Assembly: GCA_029194665.1 (NCBI GenBank)
Contig: JARFXO010000002.1
Location: 674,001-738,000 of the forward strand
Reading direction: 5' to 3'
Origin: Nitrospira sp.
GTDB taxonomy: Bacteria > Nitrospirota > Nitrospiria > Nitrospirales > Nitrospiraceae
DNA: 64,000 bases
Shown: positions 25,495 to 33,317 of the stretch, in pieces
Numbering within the stretch: position 1 is the first letter of the stretch
How the letters are laid out: every line of letters starts with the position of its first letter
The notes under the pieces: generated by a model
What the model was told of the DNA's origin: nothing
Database searches by the model: none
Seen by the model: the letters and a program-made list of their open reading frames with translations, nothing else
Position numbers and translations under genes: made by a program

Positions 25495-25819
25495 AGGCTC
25501 CTTCCTTCTCTCCAAGCCTAAGAATATGCACTCGTCTATCCAAGAAAAGAAGGCACCCCAAGAGTCGTATAGGGGCTCGCTTTCCACCATCCAAAAGCCG
25601 CCACGCCTTCCGGCTTTTCTTGCTAGACGGTTCTCACACAGCCTGCGTCTTGACCGCTCCTCATTCCCCCTACGCAGAAAACAACGGCTGTGAAGCCGTT
25701 GAAGCCAGCACCGTCGCCGCGTCTCGACAAGAGAAGAGGGTGGGGAGTTGCCTCTCCACCCTCTTTCAATCTGCCACATTCAGCGGAGGCAATACCTCTT
25801 CCCTGCTGAAGCGCCGCTC
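25495..25819. other. Intergenic stretch downstream of the repeat-protein gene
   Basis: 325 nt without a gene. It holds the promoter region of the DUF2269 gene, a perfect 7-bp hairpin AACGGCT-gtga-AGCCGTT at 25683-25700, and the terminator hairpin annotated at 25735-25764. Confidence 0.6.
25735..25764 (-). terminator. Terminator-like hairpin after the repeat-protein gene
   Basis: A 13-bp stem (25735-25747 with 25752-25764, one G-U pair) closes on the tetraloop TTGC. The T-tract on the minus strand is weak (TCTTCTCTT). Its sequence is nearly the same as the hairpin at 27927-27952. Confidence 0.7.
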
Positions 25820-27658
25820 CTATGGGTTGGTTACTTGTAAATGAATACTCCCCGTATCAGTCATGGCAGGATTGATGGTAATCGTGTAGGTGTCCGATGT
25901 GGCCAATGTCACAGAATTCAGGTTGAAGCTCGCCGCTGAGCTCGTTGCACCAGCCTGCAAGACGCCACTCGGCGTGTAGAGGTTCACCGTCACGTTGCCG
26001 AGCTTGTTGTTGGTAACCTTGATCGTAACCTGTTGGTTTGCCGTGCCGGAAAACGTATAGCGACCGTTCTGGCCGGGTCGGCTGATCATAATCTGCCTCG
26101 GGGCGGCATTCGTCTTCAGTGAATCTGATACCTCCGTTGAGAGTGTCAACGTCATGTTACCAGTGTAGGTACTGCCTGGACGGACGAGGACGGTATAGGT
26201 ACCGGTTGTAGGCAAGGGGTTTGGGATTTCGAGCGCCCCACCCGCCGTACCCACGGCCGTGGAGGTGAGAGTGGTGCCGTCCGGACTCACGAGCGAAATA
26301 GAGCTCGACGTAAGCCCCACGGACGTGAGCCCAAGACTCACCCATTGCCCGGCATTACCGTTGAACGTATACCGAGCCGTCTTGCCTGCCTTGTTGAGAC
26401 TCACCGGCACTGGTGCTCCATCGATCGCGATCGTGCCTGTGGCTGGAGAAGACAGAGACAGTGTCATGCTGCCGGTGTGGTTGCTGACCGGGTCCACCAC
26501 GATCGTATACGTCCCAGTTTCAGGCAATGCCGTGGCAGGGTCGAGGCTACCGCCGCTGGGACCAATCGTCGTGGACGCCAACTTGCTGCCATCCGGTTTC
26601 ACCATCGACACGGTGCTCGATGCAATCGAGACTTCCGTGATACCGAGATTGACCCACTGACCCGCCGTCCCGTTGAATGTGTAGAGCGCTCGCTGGCCCG
26701 GTACGGTCAATGTCGGCGTCACCGCCACTTGATCGGTCATGATGGTGCCGGCGAGGTCCGGAGCATTATAAAGCGCAAGCTTTACATGGCCGGTGTAACT
26801 CAGTTCCGGATCGATCAGGATCGCATAGGTTCCAGAAGTCGGAAGGACTTGCGCATCGGCCACGGCACCTGCGTGCGCGAAGGAGGTGGGCTGACCCAAG
26901 AGACTTCCATCCGGCTTGAGGATGGAGACGTACCCGCTCCGGATTGTCACGTCACTCAATTGTAAGCTGACCGCTTGGCCGCTGGTACCCGAAAACGTGT
27001 AACGGGCATTCTGTCCGCTTCGGCTGATGGCAATCGACACCGCCGAGCCCTGAGGGACGATGTTCCCCTCCAGCTCGCTTGAAACCGTGATCGTGAAACT
27101 CCCAGTATAGGTACTGAGCGGGTCGAAGAAAATCGTGTAGGTCCCCGTCGTCGGCAATTCCACGAGATCCACGCTACTGCCGTTCATCTCGCTGGAAGAG
27201 ATGGTCGCCCCTGAATCAGCCGTAAATTGGTACGCTGTCATCGATGTCAAGACCTGTGTCTGTGAGGAGAGTGGCCGATTGCCCATGGTCGCATAATAGT
27301 TCCTGACTGCAGTAGGCTGTCTGGCAATCAATCCGCCATCCGGCCCATAGACCGACACCTGGAACTGTGTGAGCGTGACACCGCTGAAACCAAGATTGAT
27401 TCGTTGGCCAGCCGTACCTGGAAAGGTCATTACACCCTTCTTGTTCGGAGTGGCAATCTTTACCGTAACCGGCTCCCCTCCGACAGTGATGCGACCGTTG
27501 TATTCGATGTCTGCTGCCGCGACGCCTGGCGGTGGGGCGGTATCTCCGGCGTAACTTCTGTCAGTGGCAGTACTGGAAATGATTCCTGTTGACCCAAGCA
27601 CAAGCGTTACTGTTGCCACTCCTACCCGGCACTTCACCCACGGCCATAGGCTGTACAT
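25820..27658 (-). CDS. Secreted protein of tandem PPC-like beta-sandwich repeats
   Basis: The protein has 612 residues from the ATG at 27658 (AGGAGG 8 nt upstream). A signal peptide is followed by about five repeats of roughly 100-110 residues. Each repeat contains 'G(K/Q)NARYTFSG-A-GQ-V-L' near its start, then 'V-SLVSPDG-L', and ends 'LPTTGTYTI-VDP-S-YTG-MTLTLS'. This resembles bacterial pre-peptidase C-terminal (PPC) domains, normally appended to secreted enzymes; here there is no catalytic domain, so it is a pure repeat protein, perhaps an adhesin or surface-layer component. It is bracketed by twin hairpins. Confidence 0.75.
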   Translation of the reverse strand: MYSLWPWVKCRVGVATVTLVLGSTGIISSTATDRSYAGDTAPPPGVAAADIEYNGRITVGGEPVTVKIATPNKKGVMTFPGTAGQRINLGFSGVTLTQFQVSVYGPDGGLIARQPTAVRNYYATMGNRPLSSQTQVLTSMTAYQFTADSGATISSSEMNGSSVDLVELPTTGTYTIFFDPLSTYTGSFTITVSSELEGNIVPQGSAVSIAISRSGQNARYTFSGTSGQAVSLQLSDVTIRSGYVSILKPDGSLLGQPTSFAHAGAVADAQVLPTSGTYAILIDPELSYTGHVKLALYNAPDLAGTIMTDQVAVTPTLTVPGQRALYTFNGTAGQWVNLGITEVSIASSTVSMVKPDGSKLASTTIGPSGGSLDPATALPETGTYTIVVDPVSNHTGSMTLSLSSPATGTIAIDGAPVPVSLNKAGKTARYTFNGNAGQWVSLGLTSVGLTSSSISLVSPDGTTLTSTAVGTAGGALEIPNPLPTTGTYTVLVRPGSTYTGNMTLTLSTEVSDSLKTNAAPRQIMISRPGQNGRYTFSGTANQQVTIKVTNNKLGNVTVNLYTPSGVLQAGATSSAASFNLNSVTLATSDTYTITINPAMTDTGSIHLQVTNP

Positions 27659-27926
27659 AATCACTCCTCCTAATTATAAAAACCGCCGGCTCTTGGTGGT
27701 TGCCACCTCGTTTGAGTTTGCCTTGCGACGCTCGATTGACGCGCGGACTCTACCCTTTTTTATGTCTGTGGCGCAATCCCCCTAGGCATCATTTAGCCGA
27801 TTATCTGTATGATCCCCCCAACTGGGGGATTAGGCGATCCAAAGCCCACTTGCCCCTTGATATGAGGAAATATGCGGGGTTATCCAAGCAAACAAGAGGG
27901 CTAGACGTGCCGGCGGCAAAAAAAAG
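27659..27926. other. Leader region of the repeat-protein gene
   Basis: About 270 nt with no gene. It contains a strong hairpin at 27812-27830 and ends at the terminator of the cytochrome gene. The promoter for the repeat-protein gene must lie here or upstream. Confidence 0.5.
27812..27830. promoter_or_regulatory. Perfect hairpin upstream of the repeat-protein gene
   Basis: ATCCCCC-caact-GGGGGAT, a 7-bp perfect stem about 155 nt before the ATG at 27658. It could be an operator or a leader RNA hairpin. There is no adjacent T-tract, so a terminator role is unlikely. Confidence 0.4.
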
Positions 27927-27952
27927 AGGGTGGAGAGTTGCCTCCCCACCCT
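27918..27952 (-). terminator. Rho-independent terminator of the cytochrome c gene
   Basis: A stem (27927-27937 with 27942-27952, one mismatch, loop TTGC) is followed on the minus strand by seven or more T residues (complement of the A-run at 27918-27925). It lies 32 nt after the cytochrome stop codon. Confidence 0.85.
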
Positions 27953-27983
27953 GTCTTACAGCTCACCGAAAGCTTCTCAGAGA

Positions 27984-28430
27984 CTACTCGGCCTTACAGA
28001 AGCTCCGTTCATAGTTGATGATCGTCCAGGCTTCTTCCTCCGTGATCGCGGCGGGGATCAAGGAAACCATGCCCGTTCCGGCGCTGCCGTTCTTAATAAC
28101 CCAGAAAAGCTCGCCGTCCTTCCGTTTCTTGTGGAACTTGCAATTGGTGAAATCCCGCGGGCTTGGGTTCAGGATCTTCCCGGCTTCGCCCTGGCCGTCC
28201 CCGGCCTTGCCATGACAATTGAAGCAGGTGCCCTTTCCTTCGTATAACGCCTTACCCTTGGCGATACTCTCCGGGCTGGAAGCGACCGGATTCTTCAGAG
28301 CTTTTGCGTCCGCTGCTTGATCGGGCGGAACACGAGGCTTCAAAGGATCTTTTTCCTCAGCCCCAACTACTGCGACCGAGAGAAAGACAACTGCTGCAGT
28401 GACTCCTAAAAGCTTGGACAGATACCCCAT
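27984..28430 (-). CDS. Monohaem cytochrome c
   Basis: The protein has 148 residues from the ATG at 28430 (GGAGGA upstream); the frame is open 28 codons further but without a signal peptide. The signal peptide 'LLGVTAAVVFLSVAVVGAEE' directs export. One haem site, CFNCH, sits in 'GKALYEGKGTCFNCHGKAGDGQG'; 'GTGMVSLIPAAITEEEAWTIINYERSF' contains the distal Met ligand region and the last helix. This is a class I soluble cytochrome, likely a periplasmic electron carrier. Single gene with its own terminator. Confidence 0.92.
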   Translation of the reverse strand: MGYLSKLLGVTAAVVFLSVAVVGAEEKDPLKPRVPPDQAADAKALKNPVASSPESIAKGKALYEGKGTCFNCHGKAGDGQGEAGKILNPSPRDFTNCKFHKKRKDGELFWVIKNGSAGTGMVSLIPAAITEEEAWTIINYERSFCKAE

Positions 28431-28784
28431 CACACATCCTCCTTTGTATTGAACACACTGAGCCTGAATGACACTCCAGGCCGCCGACTTGTCTTCATGA
28501 TTTTCAAGAGCCAAGTAAAACGCACGAACTATACCAACGCCTCTGAATTCCTGTCAAGAAAACATCCCTGCCTCCATCACTCATCTCGTCTTCTTGCTAC
28601 ATGAATAAATGGAGATCAAACCTCATGCCAACACCGACGCAAAAAGACGCAAGAAAATGTCGGCATTTATATTGCCAACGATACAATCTAAAAATCAAAG
28701 GACCAACGAGGCGGCGCTTGATCGGATTAGCAGCGGAAGGTAGGGGCGAGCAGATTGACCGAATGTGATGGGAGGGGCGTGGTC
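28431..28784. other. Intergenic stretch between rodZ and the cytochrome gene
   Basis: 354 nt with no supported gene. It should contain the cytochrome promoter near its left part (the cytochrome gene reads leftward from 28430) and the 3' end of the long rodZ transcript. No hairpin with a T-tract was found at the rodZ end. Confidence 0.5.
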
Positions 28785-29711
28785 CTATCGTTTCAACACA
28801 ATGTCCCGGGCAACTTTTCCACTTGGTCCGAAGGGCTTTTGAGGTTTGCCGTTTAACTCGGCCTTCACTCCTCCGGCGTTTCCAAGGGTTAAGATGAATT
28901 GGTCCTGTCCTTTCCAATGGGCTTTTTCGCCTGGTCGTAGCAACGACTCCTGAGGACTCCCGTTATCGATCTGCACGACGACCCAGCTCAATTCTGTCGC
29001 TTCCAAGTCCAGTACCAGCTGACCGTCCCCAAAACGCTCCGTTGCGTTCAGACCGATACCGGCTAACGGGCCATCACTGCCGGGAGAGGCCGGCGTCGCT
29101 GTAGAAACCGTTTCCGGCTCTGATCGAGAGGCTGTGCCAACAGGGGTACCAGATTCCTGTCTCGGTGAGGCCTCGGTCGGCCTTGCCGATCCAGCGGGTG
29201 TTTCGGTCGGCTTCGGAACCTCTGCCGTACGTTCAGGATCTCGGGCCGCCGAGGCTGGAACCTCTTTCGTCGCTTGTGTCGCGCGTTTCGTCGCAGGCCC
29301 TTGTTCATGAGTCCCACGCCGAAAGACTGACGATTGCTCTCGACTGAGAAGAAAGATCAGCGTCAGTACGGCGAGACTGATGGCAATCGTCACCGCTTTT
29401 CGATTGGACTGACGCTTGCGGTCTTCTTCAATCTGTCGCACCTTGAGTCGTTCACGCTCGTCCTGTTTCTCGTAAAAGGAGCCCGCCGATTGGATAAAGC
29501 GGTGAATCGCATCTTCCTCATCCAAACCCAGCGATCGGGCATAGGAACGTACAAACCCCTTGGCGAAGACTTGGTCGGGTAACTTGGCAAAATTACCATC
29601 CTCGAGCGCCTTAACGAAATCCGTGCGAATGCGGGTTTTCGACGCCACCTCATCAACGGTCAACCCTTTGGTCTCTCGGACTTGCCTGAAGAATTCGCCG
29701 ACCGACTCCAT
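28785..29711 (-). CDS. rodZ: RodZ-like helix-turn-helix membrane protein
   Basis: The protein has 308 residues. An N-terminal HTH_25 domain ('SVGEFFRQVRETKGLTVDEVASKTRIRTDFVKALEDGNF', with 'FAKGFVRSYARSLGLD') is followed by a basic stretch, one membrane helix (about 106-122), a long Pro/Thr/Ser/Glu-rich periplasmic linker and a C-terminal DUF4115 domain ('LVLDLEATELSWVVVQIDNGSPQESLLRPGEKAHWKGQDQFILTLGNAGGVKAELNG'). RodZ links MreB to the cell-wall elongation machinery. It is the last gene of the long leftward block, 7 nt after the TPR lipoprotein gene. Confidence 0.9.
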   Translation of the reverse strand: MESVGEFFRQVRETKGLTVDEVASKTRIRTDFVKALEDGNFAKLPDQVFAKGFVRSYARSLGLDEEDAIHRFIQSAGSFYEKQDERERLKVRQIEEDRKRQSNRKAVTIAISLAVLTLIFLLSREQSSVFRRGTHEQGPATKRATQATKEVPASAARDPERTAEVPKPTETPAGSARPTEASPRQESGTPVGTASRSEPETVSTATPASPGSDGPLAGIGLNATERFGDGQLVLDLEATELSWVVVQIDNGSPQESLLRPGEKAHWKGQDQFILTLGNAGGVKAELNGKPQKPFGPSGKVARDIVLKR

Positions 29712-29718
29712 AAGTCTC

Positions 29719-30399
29719 CTACTTCAATCGCGCCAAGAGTTCCGCTGCCGCTCCCGCCAGCTCTCCACCTTTATCCAAGGTAGCCACCTTCTTCAACGTT
29801 TCCCGCGCTCTGTTCGTATAACCCAATTTATAATACACCCGACCAAGCTCAAGATGAGTCATTGCGGGCGGAACACTTGGAGGGCTTGCCGACGCCGCAT
29901 CTTCCAGCGCCTCCATGGAACCGTGAAGATCGCCCTGGTGTGCCAGTGCGCGACCGAGATGATATCGAGCCAAGTCCGGCGTCGGATAGAGGGGATTCGC
30001 CAGGGCCTGCCGATAGGACTGGATCGCCTCGTCCCACCGATCCTGATTGGCTAGAACTTGCCCCAAATACGTATGCGCTTCAGAATAGGTTTCATCGATT
30101 TTGATCGCCGCGCGGAATTGCTCTTCTGCACTGGACAACTTGCCCTGCAGCGCATACACATGTCCCAGTGCGTATCGTGCCTCCTTATTGGCCGGATTCA
30201 ACTGGACTGACTTCTGGAATGAGACAAAAGCCTTTTGGCGATCTCCAGGGAGACTGGCGACACCCTCCTGATAATGCCCTTGCGATTTTTGCAGCACTTC
30301 CTTGTCGTTCGCACAGCCTCCCAACATACTTATGAGTCCTAAACACACCAGGAGACGCTGGTCTCGCCGCCGATGGAACCATTGATCGCGACTGGTCAT
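29719..30399 (-). CDS. TPR-repeat lipoprotein (PilF/NlpI-like)
   Basis: The protein has 226 residues. A signal peptide with lipobox L-G-G-C precedes about five tetratricopeptide repeats, for example 'KEARYALGHVYALQGKLSSAEEQFRAAIKID', 'SEAHTYLGQVLANQDRWDEAIQSYRQAL' and 'LARYHLGRALAHQGDLHGSMEALEDA'. Such lipoproteins serve as scaffolds, e.g. pilus-secretin assembly or cell-wall enzymes. The start overlaps the kinase stop by 4 nt. Position next to rodZ suggests an envelope role. Confidence 0.85.
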   Translation of the reverse strand: MTSRDQWFHRRRDQRLLVCLGLISMLGGCANDKEVLQKSQGHYQEGVASLPGDRQKAFVSFQKSVQLNPANKEARYALGHVYALQGKLSSAEEQFRAAIKIDETYSEAHTYLGQVLANQDRWDEAIQSYRQALANPLYPTPDLARYHLGRALAHQGDLHGSMEALEDAASASPPSVPPAMTHLELGRVYYKLGYTNRARETLKKVATLDKGGELAGAAAELLARLK

Positions 30400-31310
30400 T
30401 GAACATCCTCAAAGTGCGTGAGTCGTTTAAACTCGGCGAACCGAGCCTGAATCTCTTTGTAATCCAGGATGCGCAATCGGTCAAGACTAAAGGATTCTAC
30501 GGTAAATGACGCCATCACGCTCCCAAAAATGATGGCCTGTCTCATGGCCTCCGGAGACCGGTTACCTGTCGCCGCCAAGTAGCCCAGAAATCCCCCGGCG
30601 AAAGTATCTCCGGCACCGGTCGGATCGCGGACGTCTTCGAGCGGAAAAGCCGGTGCGCCGAAAATCTGCTTTTCGTTGAACATGAGCACGCCATACTCGC
30701 CCCGCTTGACGATGAGATGCTTGGGTCCTCGTGAAAGCACGAGTTTCGCCACCTTCACCAGATTAGAATCTTGTCCGAGTGCGCGCGCCTCGCCGTCGTT
30801 GATGATCAGAATATCCACCTTCTCCAACACCTTCCAAAGCGCCTCGCGCTGGCCGTTGATCCAGAAATTCATCGTGTCACAGGCTACCAATGCTGGCCGT
30901 TCCACCTTGTACAGGACATCGAGCTGAAGCTCCGGATGGATGTTGCCCAGGAACAGCACGTCCGGGGCACGATAGGCTTCCGGGATCTGAGGGCGAAAGG
31001 TTTCGAACACATTGAGCTGCGTATCCAAGGTATGGGCTTCGTTTAACTGGTGCGTGTATTCCCCCTTCCAGCGAAAGGTCGCTCCTGGGCGGCGTTCCAG
31101 ACCGGTAAGATCAATCCCACGGCTTTTGAGAAACGCGATATGCTGGTGGGGGAAATCCTCTCCAACCACGGCAATGAGTGCGACTGACGTGAAGAAGCTG
31201 GCCGCCGTTGAGAAATACGTGGCCGACCCTCCAAGAATCTCGGTTCCTTCGCCGAAAGGAGTTTTGACCGTATCGAGTGCAACCGATCCCACGACCAACA
31301 GTTTCCCCAT
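30396..31310 (-). CDS. PfkB-family carbohydrate/nucleoside kinase
   Basis: The protein has 304 residues. The N-terminal 'LGGSATYFSTAASFF' and C-terminal 'DPTGAGDTFAGGFLGYLA' blocks, with catalytic Asp in GAGD, identify the ribokinase/PfkB fold. Sequence such as 'FRWKGEYTHQLNEAHTLDTQLNVFE' is typical of a subgroup often placed next to mtnP. Its gene starts 3 nt after mtnP, so a substrate derived from methylthioadenosine phosphorolysis, or adenosine itself, is likely, but specificity cannot be read from sequence. Confidence 0.85.
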   Translation of the reverse strand: MGKLLVVGSVALDTVKTPFGEGTEILGGSATYFSTAASFFTSVALIAVVGEDFPHQHIAFLKSRGIDLTGLERRPGATFRWKGEYTHQLNEAHTLDTQLNVFETFRPQIPEAYRAPDVLFLGNIHPELQLDVLYKVERPALVACDTMNFWINGQREALWKVLEKVDILIINDGEARALGQDSNLVKVAKLVLSRGPKHLIVKRGEYGVLMFNEKQIFGAPAFPLEDVRDPTGAGDTFAGGFLGYLAATGNRSPEAMRQAIIFGSVMASFTVESFSLDRLRILDYKEIQARFAEFKRLTHFEDVQ

Positions 31311-31312
31311 GA

Positions 31313-32212
31313 CTAATGGACTCCTTTCTTCAGTGCCAGCGCACGGTCAATCAGCACGGCGAGCTTCTTCCGAACCGCTGTAGGGATTCGGTTCGGCACC
31401 GTCAGAATGGCATTGTCCAACGCCCGATGGCAGGGGCAGTCTCTCGGATCGACGAAGGACGGCACCACCAGGCGGAGTATCTGTTTGGCTAGAGCCACGT
31501 TCCGATGAAGCGTCCCCAATACCGCTTCCACCGTGACCGCCTCTTCCGTTTCATGCCAGCAATCGTAATCGGTCACCAGCGCCAAGGTCGCGTAACAGAG
31601 CTCCGCCTCACGCGCCAGCTTTGCTTCCGGCATGTTGGTCATGCCGATCACATCGACGCCCCATTGCCGGTAGAGTCGTGATTCCGCTTTCGTCGAAAAC
31701 TGCGGCCCCTCCATGCAGAGGTAGGTCCCGCTGCGATGCAATTTGGCGCCGACCCTTTCTCCAGCCGCCAGAAGCGCCTGTCCGAGTTCGGCACAAATCG
31801 GCTCGCCGAAGGCGACATGCGCCACGACTCCGTTGTCAAAAAATGTCGAGACGCGCCGCTTTGTGAGGTCGATGAACTGGTCAGGGACAACGACGTCGCC
31901 CGGGTGAATCGATTCCTTCATGCTGCCGACCGCGCTGATCGAAATCACATGAGACACTCCCAGAGACTTGAGCGCAAAAATGTTCGCGCGGTAGTTGATC
32001 CCGCTCGGATTCAACCCATGCCCCCGCCCATGCCGCGAAAGAAATGCGACTCGAATTCCATCGAGCAAGCCCACGGTGATCGCATCGGAAGGAGCCCCGA
32101 AGGGTGTACGGACTCGGATGGACCGAGCGGAAGTGAGCCCTTCAATATCATACAGCCCGCTTCCCCCGATCACCCCGACGGTCACCCGCCCATCTTGTCT
32201 TTTTCTCTTCAT
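31313..32212 (-). CDS. mtnP: S-methyl-5'-thioadenosine phosphorylase
   Basis: The protein has 299 residues. It splits methylthioadenosine with phosphate into adenine and methylthioribose-1-phosphate (methionine salvage). Seen: 'GVIGGSGLYDIEGL', 'FLSRHGRGH...PSGINYRANI', 'ISAVGSMKE', 'CMEGPQFSTKAESRLYRQWGVDVIGMTNMPEAKLAREAELCYATLALVTDYDCW'. The 'Asp in TDYDCWH' marks 6-aminopurine specificity. It sits 12 nt after miaA and 2 nt before the kinase gene. Confidence 0.93.
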   Translation of the reverse strand: MKRKRQDGRVTVGVIGGSGLYDIEGLTSARSIRVRTPFGAPSDAITVGLLDGIRVAFLSRHGRGHGLNPSGINYRANIFALKSLGVSHVISISAVGSMKESIHPGDVVVPDQFIDLTKRRVSTFFDNGVVAHVAFGEPICAELGQALLAAGERVGAKLHRSGTYLCMEGPQFSTKAESRLYRQWGVDVIGMTNMPEAKLAREAELCYATLALVTDYDCWHETEEAVTVEAVLGTLHRNVALAKQILRLVVPSFVDPRDCPCHRALDNAILTVPNRIPTAVRKKLAVLIDRALALKKGVH

Positions 32213-32224
32213 GCAGATCCTTTC

Positions 32225-33226
32225 CTAAGAGACCGGCAGCAACGCCGCAGGCTGTTTCTGTTGTCCAAGATCCCCCACAAATTGGTCGATGAGTGTGATT
32301 ACTCGTTCCGCCGTCCGCTCGTACGGCTCGCTGTCCTCGATCGACAGCCACACAACTCCCGCTTCACTTCGAAACCAAGTCATCTGCCGTTTCGCAAAAC
32401 GTCTCGTGTCGCGCTTGAACCGACGCACCATTTCGGCGTAATCACACTCATTCGCCAAATGAGCTCCGATCTGGCGATAGCCGAGACCTTTCATCGAACC
32501 GAGCTCGCGCCCGTATCCCCGGCCAAGCAATAATCGAGTCTCTTCTACCATCCCATGAGTCAGCTGCCAATCGATTCGTTCTTCAATCCTTCGATACAGG
32601 GTCTCTTTCCTTCGCTCAAGGCCTATCAGAAGAGCGGAAAACGGAGTCTCGTGAAACCCGTGTTCGGCTTGCATGGTCGACAGTGGACGCCCGGATAGCC
32701 GAAAGACTTCTAACGCCCGCATGACCTTGGATTCATCATTCGGATGTAACCGTGCTGCCGTTTCAGGATCAACGCGCATCAGCTCGGCGTAGAGACCAGT
32801 TCGCCCCCACTCGTCTCTCGATTTCGTGAGGTCTGCCCTCACGTGGGGATCGGCCTGGGGCGCTGGACACAACCCTCTCAGCAAGGTTCGGATATACAAC
32901 CCCGTTCCCCCCACCACGAAAGGCAACCGGCCTTCACTGTATAAGCGTTCGATTTCCCCCACCGCGACCCGCCGATACCAACCCGCATTAAACGTTTCGC
33001 TGGGGTCGACCAAGTCGATGAGTCGGTGCGGCACCGCCTGACGCTCCTCGGTGGTTGGCTTATCCGTTCCAATGTCCATCCCGCGATACACTTGACGGGA
33101 ATCCGCCGCCAGCACCTCCGTCTCAAAGTATTTGGCCACGTGTATTGCAATCCCACTCTTACCGACGGCCGTCGGACCGAGCAGCGCGACGAGGGGACGG
33201 TAGTGGAGTAACTGATCTGATCGCAT
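32225..33226 (-). CDS. miaA: tRNA dimethylallyltransferase
   Basis: The protein has 333 residues from the ATG at 33226. It prenylates A37 of tRNAs reading UNN codons. Seen: P-loop 'LLGPTAVGKSGIAIHVAKYF', 'ADSRQVYRGMDIGTDKPT', 'PFVVGGTGLYIRTLLRGL' and 'IGLERRKETLYRRIEERI'. The C-terminal part has 'GYRQIGAHL' and 'KRDTRRFAKRQMTWFR'. It follows mutL (91 nt), the classic mutL-miaA neighbourhood. The ribosome site is weak and an upstream in-frame start at 33277 is possible. Confidence 0.95.
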   Translation of the reverse strand: MRSDQLLHYRPLVALLGPTAVGKSGIAIHVAKYFETEVLAADSRQVYRGMDIGTDKPTTEERQAVPHRLIDLVDPSETFNAGWYRRVAVGEIERLYSEGRLPFVVGGTGLYIRTLLRGLCPAPQADPHVRADLTKSRDEWGRTGLYAELMRVDPETAARLHPNDESKVMRALEVFRLSGRPLSTMQAEHGFHETPFSALLIGLERRKETLYRRIEERIDWQLTHGMVEETRLLLGRGYGRELGSMKGLGYRQIGAHLANECDYAEMVRRFKRDTRRFAKRQMTWFRSEAGVVWLSIEDSEPYERTAERVITLIDQFVGDLGQQKQPAALLPVS

Positions 33227-33317
33227 GTCACGCGAACGCCGCCGAGCCGATACTCTGCCTATCTGCCGAGACCACATCTCTCCATCGAATATCCATCGCC
33301 TCCACCTGAACCATCAG

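Noticed and set aside
26259-26965. Plus-strand frames of 133 and 206 codons
   Set aside because: They are antisense to the repeat-protein gene and mirror its periodicity.
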